Shown: piece after piece, positions 51,948 to 63,661 of the stretch | Layout of the letters: each line of letters opens with the position of its first letter | How positions within the stretch are numbered: position 1 is the stretch's first letter | Assembly (NCBI GenBank): GCA_003254905.1 | Contig: QANU01067122.1 | Span: 263,972-327,971 of the forward strand | Direction of reading: 5' to 3' | Origin: Nissolia schottii | Lineage: Eukaryota > Streptophyta > Magnoliopsida > Fabales > Fabaceae | DNA: 64,000 nt | The notes under the pieces: model-generated | Databases searched by the model: none | Told to the model about the DNA's origin: nothing | What the model saw: only the letters and a program-made list of their open reading frames with translations | Made by a program: the position numbers and the translations under genes

Positions 51948-53615
51948 GCACGTGAGAAACCAACCATATATAATTAAAACATGATTTAGATCAATTATAA
52001 ACATGAGCAAAATCACATCATAAGGAAGAATTGTTGTATGGACACAAACCTAATAAATGTGAAATTAGGCAGACTCACAAAAAAAATGTGGGTTCCACAA
52101 ACTTTATTCAAAATACAATCACATGTTTATGAGCCCGCTATTTTTTTGTGAGTGTGCATAAATCCAACTTGTTAGGTGTGCGTCTATTCAAGAATAAACC
52201 ATCCTTTTCGTCTCCAAGGTTGGGACAACCAATTTTTGATTTAGACTTTTAGGGTGTGTTTGTGATTTAGGTTTCGGAGGAAAAAAAATGTTTTGAGAGA
52301 CTTAATCTTAATTTTAAACTAACTCCCCAAAACTTTTTCTTCTCTTCCTAAATCTAACTCACAAACACCCAATAAATATACATACATACATACACACACC
52401 TTTCTTCTTGCTGTTGCCATCCCCGGCCCAAACTAAATATAAAGTTAGGATGGAGGCCAAAATCAGAGGCAAATTAAATCAACAAATTTAAGTGACACAT
52501 AAAAGTGAGTTAAACATTATATTTTAACAAAAAAATCTTAATCCTCTCAAATATAACCTTACACTAACACTTGAAACACAACAGACATTTGATAGTTAAA
52601 AATCATTTATTACGTAGAAATAGTTGTGGTCTAATAATTAATTATACAACCAACACTCGAAACATAATAGACATCTGATAGTTGAAAATCATTTATTGCG
52701 TAGAAATAATTGTGGTCTAATAGTACAACCAAGTGGCTTCTATAGTCAGATTATTGGGAAACATAGAAATCTGTACTATATCCATAAACACATGTACACA
52801 TGTATTATGTGACGATTAATTCGATCACAAAAACCTGGCTAATAATTACATAAATAGTGACATGGCGGAGCCAAACTTTATTCAAGTCGTAAGGCGGTGC
52901 TATTCATTTCAAAGCACGTACGTCTCCATCAGTTACAGCTAAGTTTCTTGCATGTGCACGTTTTTGTTGGACAAGTAAAATGCTATACCCAATAAAGTAG
53001 AACTACACTAACAAATCAACGAAAACTTTTGCAAGAAAAAGCATTTTATAGGATAGTAATGACATTTAGGTATTGGAAAATGATCCCATTCTACTTTAAA
53101 TAAGATTTTTCGCGACGGCCTTTTTCATTATTAAAATATGATATTTTTCCTCAACGATATATGTCGTTGCTTTTTCATCTGGGGGTGGTTAATTTATTGA
53201 ACATTTTCTAATGACTAAAAGTAGTTGAAAAATACATTTTTTTAAAGAAAAAAGAAAAATATATTATTAATATTAATGTAAGTAATTTTATAGGTCCCAT
53301 AAAAAATGAAAAAATTAAATTTTTTTGGCAAAGCAACATTATCAACAAATATAAATTTAATCTATATTATAAATTGACAAAAATGTAATGCTAATTAATT
53401 CATAATAGAATATGACCGAGTATCACTTATACGTCTTTACATAAAAATTGCAAAAAAAGAAAGAAAAAAAATAAACATGTCAAATGTCTACGTATTTAAA
53501 ACTAAAAATCTTATGGAATTTTTCTTCTGCATAATGCAGCCTTGGACATCTTCTCATCTACCATGTATCATCACTTGCTCGCCTGCAATTATTAAATACA
53601 AAAACTAGTGTCTAG

Positions 53616-54087
53616 CTACTCATGATATAAAGAGCTACTCATAGATACAATTATGCTTAAACCACTGCACAAAAGATTAAGAACTACCAGAACATCATCT
53701 AGTATCTTTGATCTATCGTCATCAAAAACAAGGCTCCACTTCTTAGCTTGCAAAGGAGCAAATTTTTTAACGGCCAAAGATATTGTTGTAACAAACTTGT
53801 CAGATCCTGGTCCAACTGCCATTGTCTTACCTGGTGGAATAACAACGGCCGGTAGCTTCCCGGTAGCACTTTTCTATTTCTATTTTCTAATGCTCAAGCT
53901 AGTGGTTTTCTCTCTTCCTACTTTTTTTGTAGATGTAGATTCTTGTGTACGTACCTCCTCAATGTAAGATGGCAAAACATGACAAAAACAAAATAATTAA
54001 TAAAAAAGAAATAACGAAATAAGATTAATTTAATATCAACTGTAAATACGTACCTTCTTGAACTTGAGGATCCATATTAGTACATGA
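53616..54087 (-). pseudogene. Plant transposase-like (Ptta/En-Spm type) fragment, unit B
   Basis: On the minus strand a frame reads GKLPAVVIPPGKTMAVGPG, then KFVTTISLAVKKFAPLQAKK and WSLVFDDDRSKILDDVL. The pattern resembles the putative plant transposase region associated with En/Spm elements; I recall that pattern but cannot search for it. Upstream in the same frame is SYIEEVRTQESTSTKKVGRE, then two stop codons near 53880, and further up a short MDPQVQE piece followed by a GT donor-like site. This is a broken remnant of a multi-exon transposase, only about 100 recognisable codons. Confidence 0.45.
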
Positions 54088-54810
54088 ACCATTTGTATTC
54101 ATTGAAATTAAGTCACGCTTTGTATAGGTGCCATACCAACCTGCACATTTTTTTTAATTAACAGGTAAAACAAAAATTAAAAAAAAAAAGATAACATGGC
54201 AAATGACTCCAACTCCCTTAAGCATCGTCTTCACATTGTCTTTAAAAAAAAAAAAAACACTATTGTTCGCCACTTTAAATTTAACTCGTAGCATAATTTT
54301 GTTTGATTATTGGTCCTTGACCAAAGTAGTATATTTATTTGAAGTTGTTGAAAATTTACGATAATTTGCTTTAACTATTTTTAAGCCTTAAATTTAAGAG
54401 TTTTTTTATTTAAAAAAAAAACATTGAAAGCATTTGCCTCATATAAACTAATATTAAAAAAAACATATATTAAACTAAAATTTGGGCAACTTCAGCTTTG
54501 AAATTAGCATCATCTTGAAATTAGCATCGTCTTGAATCATCTTGAAATTAGCCTCTTCCTGCAAAACGGAGGAATAGAATAATACTATTGATCAACTTGA
54601 ATCAATTTGGCTATTTTTTCCAAACTATTGTCAAAGCCAAACACACACTTGAAATGTGGGGATTGTAGCCGGATTTATACATTTTTAATAAATATCTGTA
54701 CCTTTCCATTCCTTTTTTTTTTTTCTTCTAAATCATCGTTATATCTAGAGTTCACTGTACATCTACTAATCAAGTCTTCACATACATTTCAAGTAGAATC
54801 ATCTACTCCT

Positions 54811-56799
54811 GTTGTCAGTCAACCCCTGTCGATCGCCAGTCTATTGTCCCCAATCAGCCTTAAAGGTATGTTGCTATCGGTCGACTGCTTCCGCCCAACT
54901 AAAGTCGGTAATACTATTTCATTATCCACATAAAATTTGTAAACGATTCAATTTTTCCACATTTTGGCCTAAAATTCAAGTTTTCCACATTTTGGCCTAA
55001 GGCCATAATTTCTATTAACTATGCTCAATCAATGTGATTTATACTATAAAAATAATTGTTTTTATTAACAAAGGAAACACTTCAGATCACCCTCAATATA
55101 GCTATCATGCAAAAAATGACACCTTAGCTTTAAAAGTATAGCATTTGCTAAAAGGAACACTGTGTAATATTTTAAGTCACATTTTTTAGTGATTGTTATA
55201 GATCAGTTTTCCTATAGCGTATTATGAAGTTAAGACTATATTTTTTTACAGAATTTTTAAATTAAGGGTGACCAAAAGTATTATAAAATATTTCTTTTGT
55301 CAATAAAAATGTTTATTTTTAGTGATTTCTTAGCCACTCTGTGGGGTAAATACCCCAAAGCATTGAATATATCCATTTTTTTTATAATTTTTATAACTAA
55401 ATTCATTAATTTTTGTTAACATTTCATGATCTAATATGACATATTGATGGATTATATGATCTAATATGATAAACTAATACTTTTAATACAATAATTGTAG
55501 AGAGGTGCATCATAAACTCAAATGATCCGCAAATCTGTAAACTTCTTATAAGTTGACTCTTTTAATGATTTGACTAATAAAAACTTTATTATAATCATAT
55601 AAAACATAATATAATAACAAAAACTGATGAATTTAATTAAAAAATTATTAAAAATAAATAAATAAAGTACCATAAGATATTTATTCCTAGAGTAGCTAAG
55701 AAATTATGATATAAAACAAACTTAAAAAAGTGTAAATAATAAAGAAAGAGAAATGCTATAGAGCCCGATAAACAACCAGAATTGAAGCTTCCTGACTAAC
55801 ATGTTACACAGTAATTGGTTGTCTTAATATTTTCTCTTTCCCATGTTTTGTTCAACTTTTCTATTCAACAATAAAAATGAAAACACACATGTGGGGATGG
55901 ATGATATCGGGCAGCCCGTTCGGACTCGATAGTATCACTCATAAAAAAAAAGCCTCAAGCCAAATTTTTGGTAGTGCTTGCAAGGTGGAAATCAATTCCC
56001 ATCATAAGGAAAACAGGAAAAGAGGTAGGATGGTTTTCACATGTTTTATGGCATAAATATTATTTCTCATTAGTTTTTTTATTTTTATTTTGATAATTTT
56101 AAATTGACAAACTTTTTATTAATGAATCAAATCATTAGAAGAACCAACTTGTAAGAAGTTTAGAGATTTGCGGAAAATTTGAGCTTATGATACACCTCGT
56201 TATAAATATTGTATTAAAAAATATTAATTTATCACATCAGATTATATGATACATCAATATGTCATATTGGATCGTGAAATGATGACAAAATTAGATAAAT
56301 TTAGTTCTTAAAATTGTCCAAAAAAATAGTAGAAAATGATATTTATCCTTATGAAGCACGTGAGAAACCAGCCATATATAATTAAAACATGATTTAGATC
56401 AATTATAAACATGAGCAAAATCACATGATAAGGAAGAATTGTATGTAAATGTGAAATTAGGCAAGCTCAAAAAAAATGTGGGTTCCACAAACTTTGTTCA
56501 AAATACAATCACATGTTTATGAGCCCGCTCCCAAAATTTTTTCTTCTCTTCCAAAATCTAACTCACAAACACCCAATAAGTAAATATACATACATACATA
56601 CACACAGCTTTCTTCTTGTTGTTGCCATCCCCGGCCCCCAAACTAAATATAAAGTTAGGAGGGAGGCCAAAATCAAAGCCAAATTAAATCAACAAATTTA
56701 AGTGACACATAAAAGTGAGTTAAACATCATATTTTAACAAAAAAAGCTTAATCCTCTCAAATATAACTTTACACTAACACTTGAAACATAACGGACATC
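54811..56799. repeat. Tandem array unit C, left part
   Basis: Third copy up to the Copia insertion point inside its minisatellite. Foldback segment at about 55336-56356. Relative to A and B it lacks a block near 56520, where the phrase 'gagcccgct' joins later sequence. Unit C resumes at 61712. Confidence 0.88.
55336..56356. repeat. Long inverted-repeat segment, unit C
   Basis: Same foldback structure as in units A and B, with a small deletion at the start of the right arm near 56100. Confidence 0.65.
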
Positions 56800-57028
56800 T
56801 GTTGAAGCAGAGAAGATCGAAGCTTGAGAGAGAAGGAATTGAAGGAATGAATTGAATGGGTAAAAATTCAGTTACTGCATAATACTCAGCAGCAAGCTTA
56901 TATACAAAGAGTGGAAAGTGGAAAATAAACAGTTGTCATAACAGCTAGCATAACAAACTTTTTAAATAACTAACCAACTTAACTAATTATTACAAGGCTA
57001 ATTAAAAGTGTTTAATTTAACTCTTATA
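56800..57028 (-). repeat. 3' LTR of the young Copia element
   Basis: 229 bases, plus-strand ends TGTTGAAGC and CTCTTATA. The polypurine tract CTTGAGGGGGAG (minus strand) directly precedes it at about 57029-57040. Confidence 0.95.
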
Positions 57029-57035
57029 CTCCCCC

Positions 57036-60000
57036 TCAAGTTGGAGTGTAAATGTCCAGCAATCCCAACTTGGAGATGAATGAATGAAACAAAGGAGCAG
57101 TGACAGCCTTAGTAAGCAGATCAGCTAGTTGGAACTGGCCCTTCACATGGGACAGTACAATAACGCCAGAGTTCACCTTCTCTCGAACAAAATGACAGTC
57201 TATTTCAATGTGTTTAGATCGTTCATGAAATGAGGGATTGGTTGCCAAGTGTATAGCTTCCTGATTGTCACAGAAAAACATTGCACAATCGGATTTTACC
57301 TCAAAAACCTGAAGTAGAGTTGTTAACCAGGTGAGCTCACTGGCCACTGCTGAAAGTGCCCTATACTCAGCTTCAGCAGATGACTTGGAAACTGTAGGTT
57401 GCTTCTTGGATTTCCATGAGATTAACGAGTCTCCTAAGAAAACACAATAGCCTGTAGTTGGGCGCCTTGTATCGGGACAACTCCCCCAATCTGCATCTGC
57501 ATATCCTTTCAACTGCAGGGCAGAGGTAGCACTGAAGAACAGCCCTCGGCCTGGTGAGCTCTTGATGAAACGGAGCAAGTGGTGAACGGCATGAAGATGA
57601 GGGACCCTAGGAGCTGACATGAACTGGCTTAACCGGTTCACCGCATAGGTTATTTCAGGTCGGGAGATAATGAGATACAATAATTTGCCAATGAGCCTCC
57701 TATATAGAGAAATGTCCTCAAGCAATTCACCATCTGTAGCACTGAGTTTAGTGTTAGGATCCATGGGTAAGACAGCAGGTTTAGATTCCATAAAACCTGT
57801 CTCTTCTAGCAAGGAAGTGGCATATTTTCTTTGGGAAAGGCATATGCCACTTGGTGATCTAGCAATCTCCAATCCTAGGAAGTATTTCAAGTCTCCAAGG
57901 ACCTTGAGCTTAAAGAAAGACTGTAGCTGCTGTTGAACTGCTGCAACCCGAGCTGGAGAAGCTCCTGCCACAATAATATCATCTACATAAACCAATAACA
58001 CCACTAAATCCTTCCCTGAACCAGAAGTGAAAAGAGAATAATCACTCTTAGACTGAGTGAAACCAGCAGCAACCAGGGTGGTGGAGAATTTGTGGAACCA
58101 TTGCCTAGAAGCTTGCCTCAACCCATATATGGACTTGTTCAGCTTGCATACTAGCTAATTATGCTCCCCCTGAACTGAGTAACCAAGAGGCAAATCCATG
58201 TAAACTTCTTCAAACAGGTCTCCATTGAGAAAGGCATTATTAATGTCTAATTGCAGCAGGGTCCAATTCTTCACAGCTGCAATACTCAACAAGACTCTTA
58301 CAGTTGTCAACTTGGCTACAGGGGAAAAGGTATCAAGGAAATCAATCCCAGCTTGTTGAGTGTATCCCTTGGCAACAAGCCTTGCTTTGTATCTATCCAC
58401 CTCACCATTTGCCTTGTATTTAACCTTGTACACCCACCTGCATCCAATGGCATGCTTGTTGGGAGGCAGCTCAACCACCTTCCAAGTTTGATTTGCTTCC
58501 ATTGCTGTTAATTCCTCTTGCATGGCCTGCCTCCATTCAGGGAATTTTACAGCTTGGTGAAAGAATGATGGCTCATAAACAGAACCAACTTGATGTATAA
58601 AGTGCTGGTATGCAGGTTTCAATCTGTGATAGGAAACATGGTTGCAAATGGGATATTTGGCAGAATTGCATTGATAGTCCTGCAAATGGCTAGGAGGTCT
58701 TACAACTCGACCAGACCTAGTGGTAGCCATAGCAGGAAGTGAAGCAGGGGGGACCTCAGGAGGTGGAGCTACTTGAACATCATTAATGGGAACAGGATTG
58801 GTGGCTGGAACAGCAATGTCAGCAGAAGGAGCAGGAATGACAAAGTTGTCAAACAAGGAAGGTGGAGGCTGCACATTGGACATGTGCTGGAAAGGGAAAA
58901 CATCCTCATGGAAAATGACATCTCTACTGATAAAGAACTTCTTTGTTTCAAGGTTATATAGTTTGTAACCTTTATAGCCAATCGGGTATCCCACAAAAAC
59001 TGAAGGAGTAGCTCTTGCTGAGAATTTGTCCCTCTGAGATAGCAAGGTGGAGGCATATGCCAAGCACCCAAAAATTCTCAAGGCTGCATAATCAGGGTGC
59101 TTGTGATAGAGCAAGTAGTAAGGGGAATTATGCTGAAGCACTGGGGTTAGCAACCGATTTATGATGACTGTGGCAGCTGCTATACAATCACCCCAGAAAG
59201 AGATAGGGACCTTGGATTGAAAATATAAGCTTCTTGCAACATTAAGGAGATGTTGATGCTTGCGCTTAACCACTGAATTCTGTTCAGGCCTTTCAACACA
59301 TGAAAACTGATGAACAACGCCCCTTTGCTGCAAAAATTCTGTTAAAGCTAGTTCCCTTGCATTATCCGAACGAATTTGCTTAATTTTAACCTTAAATTGA
59401 GTCTCAATTAAGGTAAAAAATTGTTTCAGCAGGGTAGTAGCTTCAGATTTTAACTGCATTAAGTAAGTCCAAGTATATCTAGTACAATCATCAACAATTG
59501 TTAGAAAATATCGTTTGCCATTATATGTTGGAGCATGATATGGCCCCCAAATGTCACAATGTATCAAATCAAAGGGATTTTGAGACAAGTGATTATTTGA
59601 AACAAAAGAAAGCCTTCTAAGCTTGGCTAATGGACATATACTACAGGCATGTGTATCAACTTTATGGGGCAATTGCAACATATTGCCAAGGTGCAGCAAA
59701 ACTTTATCAGAACTATGTCCTAGTCTAGCATGCCAAGTTTGTACAGAAATGGAATTAACACTGTGATGACCTAAAGTAGGTTGCGAATCAGAAACAAGAG
59801 AAGAATCAGCAGCAGCAGGAAGTTGCTGCAGGATGTAGAGTCCTTGTTGCAGACTACCCTTCCCAATCACTCTCAGAGATTTGATGTCCTGAATAATGCA
59901 AAATTGTGCATCAAAATGTGCTAAGCAAGATTGATTCTTAACTAAAGAAGGAATTGAGATGAGATTGACATTAAAACCAGGAATATACAGAACTTTGGTG

Positions 60001-60480
60001 AGCAATAAGCCAGGGGAAATTTTTACTGAGCCTATGGAATGAACTGGAATTGATGAACCATTTGGTAAAGTAACAAAAGAATTTCTTACTGGGGTGTATT
60101 GGTGAAACAGGTCTAGTGAGGAAGCTATGTGTGAAGTGGCGCCACTGTCTAAAATCCAAGTATTCTTGATGTTTGATGATTTGAAGTGACAAGTGGAGAA
60201 GGCCATACCTGTAACCATTGCAGCGCCAGCCTCCACAATGGGTTGAGATGGTTGAGTGTTCAGCAACTTCATCAATTGCTGTATTTGTGCTGTGTTGAGG
60301 GAAACCTTATGTTGAATATTCTCTGGCTGTTGCTGTTGTTGAACATCAGAAACCACAGCTTCAGACACCTGGTTGGCAGTATGCTTGCCTTTACCTTTTC
60401 CATTGTTAGGAGGATAGCCAATGATCCTATAGCATTGAGTGATTGTGTGACCAAGACAACCACAGTTTGAGCACTTCGGG
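57036..60480 (-). pseudogene. Copia pol with zinc knuckle: protease, integrase, RT, RNase H (interrupted)
   Basis: Domains in order on the minus strand: zinc knuckle [14 protein letters not shown] (about 60430-60475), protease [12 protein letters not shown] (near 60150), integrase zinc site with HARLGHSS and CSICPLAKL (59600-59730), integrase core, RT with [20 protein letters not shown] and the catalytic box LLVYVDDIIV (about 57985), and RNase H with DADWGSCPDTRRPTTGYCVF and the SSAEAEYRAL motif. One in-frame TAG at 58155-58157 splits pol into 737-codon and 361-codon frames in the same reading frame. The integrase motif normally ending VVERKHQ reads VVKRKHQ, so the third acidic residue of the DDE triad is Lys. 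A further stop precedes the zinc knuckle near 60503. Confidence 0.93.
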
Positions 60481-60561
60481 CTATTCTTGTCTTTGTTGTC
60501 CTACTTCTGTCTTGCATCAGCAGGCTTAGCAGATTTAACATTTTTCACAGCACATGCTGCA

Positions 60562-61236
60562 TCAACAGGAAGGGAAGTGTGGGCTGAGCCAACCTCCCTT
60601 TGCTTTTTCCTCTTGCAGCAATAGGGAATATACTTTGCTAATGGGGGGTATAGGATCCATCATCAAGATCTGACCCCGAATATTAGCATAAGAATCATCC
60701 AAACCCATAAGAAAACACATAACATGTTCCAATTGCAAGAAATCTTGATAAGGTTGACTACCACCACAATTGCAAGTGAGAACAGGCCTATAACATCCTA
60801 ACTCTTCCCATAAAGTCTTGAATCGGGTGAAATATTGTAAGATAGAGAGGTTGCCTTTATGGAGATCCAACAATGCCTTTTTCAATTGAAAAATTCTAGG
60901 ACCATTTCCATGCTGGAACCTGTCCTTGAGGTCATTCCATAGAGTTGCTGCAGACTCATGGAACATAACGCTAGCTGCAATGTCCTTGGACAATGCATTG
61001 AGAATCCAGGAACTTACAATGTCACTGATGCACTGCCAAGACTCAGCCAAATGTGGATCTTCAGGTTTAGGGATTGAACCATCAACAAAACCGAATTTCC
61101 TCTTAGCATTGAGAGCAAGCTTCATGGATCTAGACCATGAGAAATAGTTTTCTTCAGTGAGAGGTTGGGAAACTAACATCAACCCCGGGTGATCTGAAGA
61201 AACAAGAGTGTAGGGATCGAATTGATTTGCAGCCAT
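60562..61236 (-). pseudogene. Copia gag, prematurely ended
   Basis: A 224-codon frame starts MAANQFDPYTLVSSDHPGLM and has the UBN2-type gag motifs (LTEENYFSWSRSMKLALNAK, ESAATLWNDLKDRFQHGNGP, LQYFTRFKTLWEEL). It ends early at 60562. The zinc-knuckle and pol region continues in another frame, so a small indel near 60610-60630 (within an A-run) separates gag from pol. The lesion could also be a programmed shift in principle, but the additional stop codon downstream argues for decay. Confidence 0.9.
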
Positions 61237-61482
61237 GATTCTGGAGAGTGAAACCAGAAGAAGAACACCTCTTGAAAATTCTCAAAATGAACTTGAATCT
61301 GAAGATTACAAGGACATCAAGAACTTCGCGGTGTAAAAAAAACAAGTCGTGAATTCTCAAAGAATCGGAAAGATTCTGAGAACTCACTGAAGAAACTGAA
61401 ATGCTGCAGAGAAAAAACTAAAGAAAGAAATGCAGAGAAGGCATGTAGATCGCGGAAGCCATGAAAGAATCAACTGATACCA

Positions 61483-61711
61483 TGTTGAAGCAGAGAAGAT
61501 CGAAGCTTGAGAGAGAAGGAATTGAAGGAATAAATTGAACGGGTAAAAATTCAGTTACTGCATAATACTCAGCAGCAAGCTTATATACAAAGAGTGGAAA
61601 GTGGAAAATAAACAGCTGTCATAACAGCTAGCATAACAAACTTTTTAAATAACTAACCAACTTAACTAATTATTACAAGGCTAATTAAAAGTGTTTAATT
61701 TAACTCTTATA
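61483..61711 (-). repeat. 5' LTR of the young Copia element
   Basis: 229 bases, three transitions from its partner at 56800-57028. The primer-binding site abuts it. Confidence 0.95.
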
Positions 61712-63165
61712 ACATCTGATAGTTAAAAATCATTTATTGCATAGAAATAGTTGTGGTCTAATAATTAATTGTACAACCAACACTTGAAACACAACAGACA
61801 TCCGATAATTAAAACGTCTAATAATTAATTGTACAACCAACACTTGAAACACAACAGACATCCGGCCGATAGTTAGAAATCATTTATTGCGTAGAAATAA
61901 TTGTGATCTAATAATTAATTGTACAACCAAGTGGCTTCTATAGTCAGATTATTGGGAAACATAGAAATCTGTACTATATCCATGAACACAAGTACCCATG
62001 TATCATGTGACGATTAATTCCATGACAAAAACCTGGCTAATAATTACATAAATAGTGACAAGGCGGAGCCAAACTTTATTCAAGTCGTAAGGCGGTGCTA
62101 TTCATTTCAAAGCACGTACGTCTCCATCAGTTATAGCTAAGTTTCTTGCATGTGCACGTTTTTGTTGGACAAGTAAAATGCTATACCCAATAAAGTAGAA
62201 CTACACTAACAAATCAACGAAAACTTTTGCAAGAAAAAGCATTTTATAGGATAGTAATGACATTTAGGTATTGGAAAATGATCCCATTCTACTTCAAATA
62301 AGATTTTTCGCGACGGCCGTTTTCATTATTAAAATATGATATTTTTCCTCAACGATATATGTCGTTGTTTTTTCATTTGGGGTGGTTAATTTATCGAACA
62401 TTTTCTAATGACTAAAAGGAGTTGAAAAATACATTTTTTAAAGAAAAAAGAACAATATATTATTAATATTAATGTAAGTAATTTTATAGGTCCCATAAAA
62501 AATGAAAAAATTAAATTTTTTTGTCAAAGCAACATTATCAACAAATACAAATGTAATCTATATTATAAATTGACAAAAATGTAATGCTAATTAATTCATA
62601 ATAGAATATGACCGAGTATCACTTATACGTCTTTACATAAAAATTGCAAAAAAAGAAAGAAAAAAAATAAACATGTCAAATGTCTACGTATTTAAAACTA
62701 AAAATCTTATGGAATTTTTCTTCTGCATAATGCAGCCTTGGACATCTTCTCATCTACCACGTATCATCACTTGCTCGCCTGCATTTATTAAATACAAAAC
62801 TAAGTGTCTAGCTACTCATGATATAAAGAGCTACTCATAAATACAATTATGCTTAAACCACTGCACAAAAGATTAAGAACTACCAGAACATCATCTAGTA
62901 TCTTTGATCTATCGTCATCAAAAACAAGGCTCCACTTCTTAGCTTGCAAAGGAGCAAATTTTTTAACGGCCAAAGATATTGTTGTAACAAACTTGTCAGA
63001 TCCTGGTCCAACTGCCATTGTCTTACCTGGTGGAATAACAACGGCCGGTAGCTTCCCGGTAGCACTTTTCTATTTCTATTTTCTAATGCTCAAGCTAGTG
63101 GTTTTCTCTCTTCCTACTTTTTTTGTAGATGTAGATTCTTGTGTACGTACCTCCTCAATGTAAGA
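61712..63165. repeat. Tandem array unit C, right part
   Basis: It resumes the minisatellite right after the Copia element and runs colinearly with units A and B to the transposase-like fragment. It then breaks at about 63166, where roughly 1.5 kb of the unit is missing. Confidence 0.85.
62812..63165 (-). pseudogene. Plant transposase-like fragment, unit C
   Basis: Nearly identical to the fragment in unit B, with the same two stop codons between the Ser/Thr-rich piece and GKLPAVVIPPG. The shared lesions show that it was copied by duplication of the unit after decay, not by two separate insertions. Confidence 0.45.
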
Positions 63166-63661
63166 TGGCAAACTAATATTTTTAATATAATATTTGTGGA
63201 TAGGTGCATCATAAACTGAAATGATTCGCAAATTTGTAAACCTATTATAAGTTGACTCTTTCAATGATTTGACTAATAAAAACTTTATTATAATCATATA
63301 AACACAACATAATAACAAAAATCGATGAATTTAATTAAAAAATTATTAAAAATAAATAAATTAAGTACCATAAGATATTTATCTTCTAGAATAACTAAGA
63401 AATTATGGTATAAAACAAACTTTTTAAGTGTAAATAATAAAGAAAGAGAAATGCTATAGAGCCCGATCAACAACCAGAATTGAAGCTTCCTGAATGACAT
63501 GTTACACAGTAATTGGTTGTCTTAATATTTTCTCTTTCCCATGTTTTGTTCAACTTTTCTATTCAACAATAAAATGAAAACACACGTGTGGGGATGGATG
63601 ATATCGGGCAGCCCGTTCGGACTCTATAGTATCACTCATAAAAAAAGCCTCAAGCCAAATT
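63166..63661. repeat. Tandem array unit D (partial)
   Basis: It starts inside the left foldback arm (ctaatatttttaatataat) and runs to caagccaaat within the loop, where similarity stops. It marks the right edge of the array. Confidence 0.8.

Larger units (their letters stand above)
50396..54810. repeat. Tandem array unit B (about 4.4 kb)
   Basis: Second copy, very similar to unit A across its length and more similar still to unit C. It is longer than A because of the ~400-base transposase-like insert at 53689-54087. Its foldback segment is at about 50886-51947. Confidence 0.9.
56800..61711 (-). mobile_element. Young Copia LTR retrotransposon (4912 bp) inside array unit C
   Basis: Two 229-bp LTRs differ at only 3 positions, and the exact 5-bp target duplication ACATC flanks the element (56795-56799 and 61712-61716). 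On the minus strand the order is 5' LTR, primer-binding site TGGTATCAG at 61474-61482 (initiator Met tRNA type), gag, pol (protease, integrase, RT, RNase H), polypurine tract, 3' LTR. It is full length but coding-dead because of a frame change and stop codons described under gag and pol. It may still be mobilised in trans. Confidence 0.96.
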
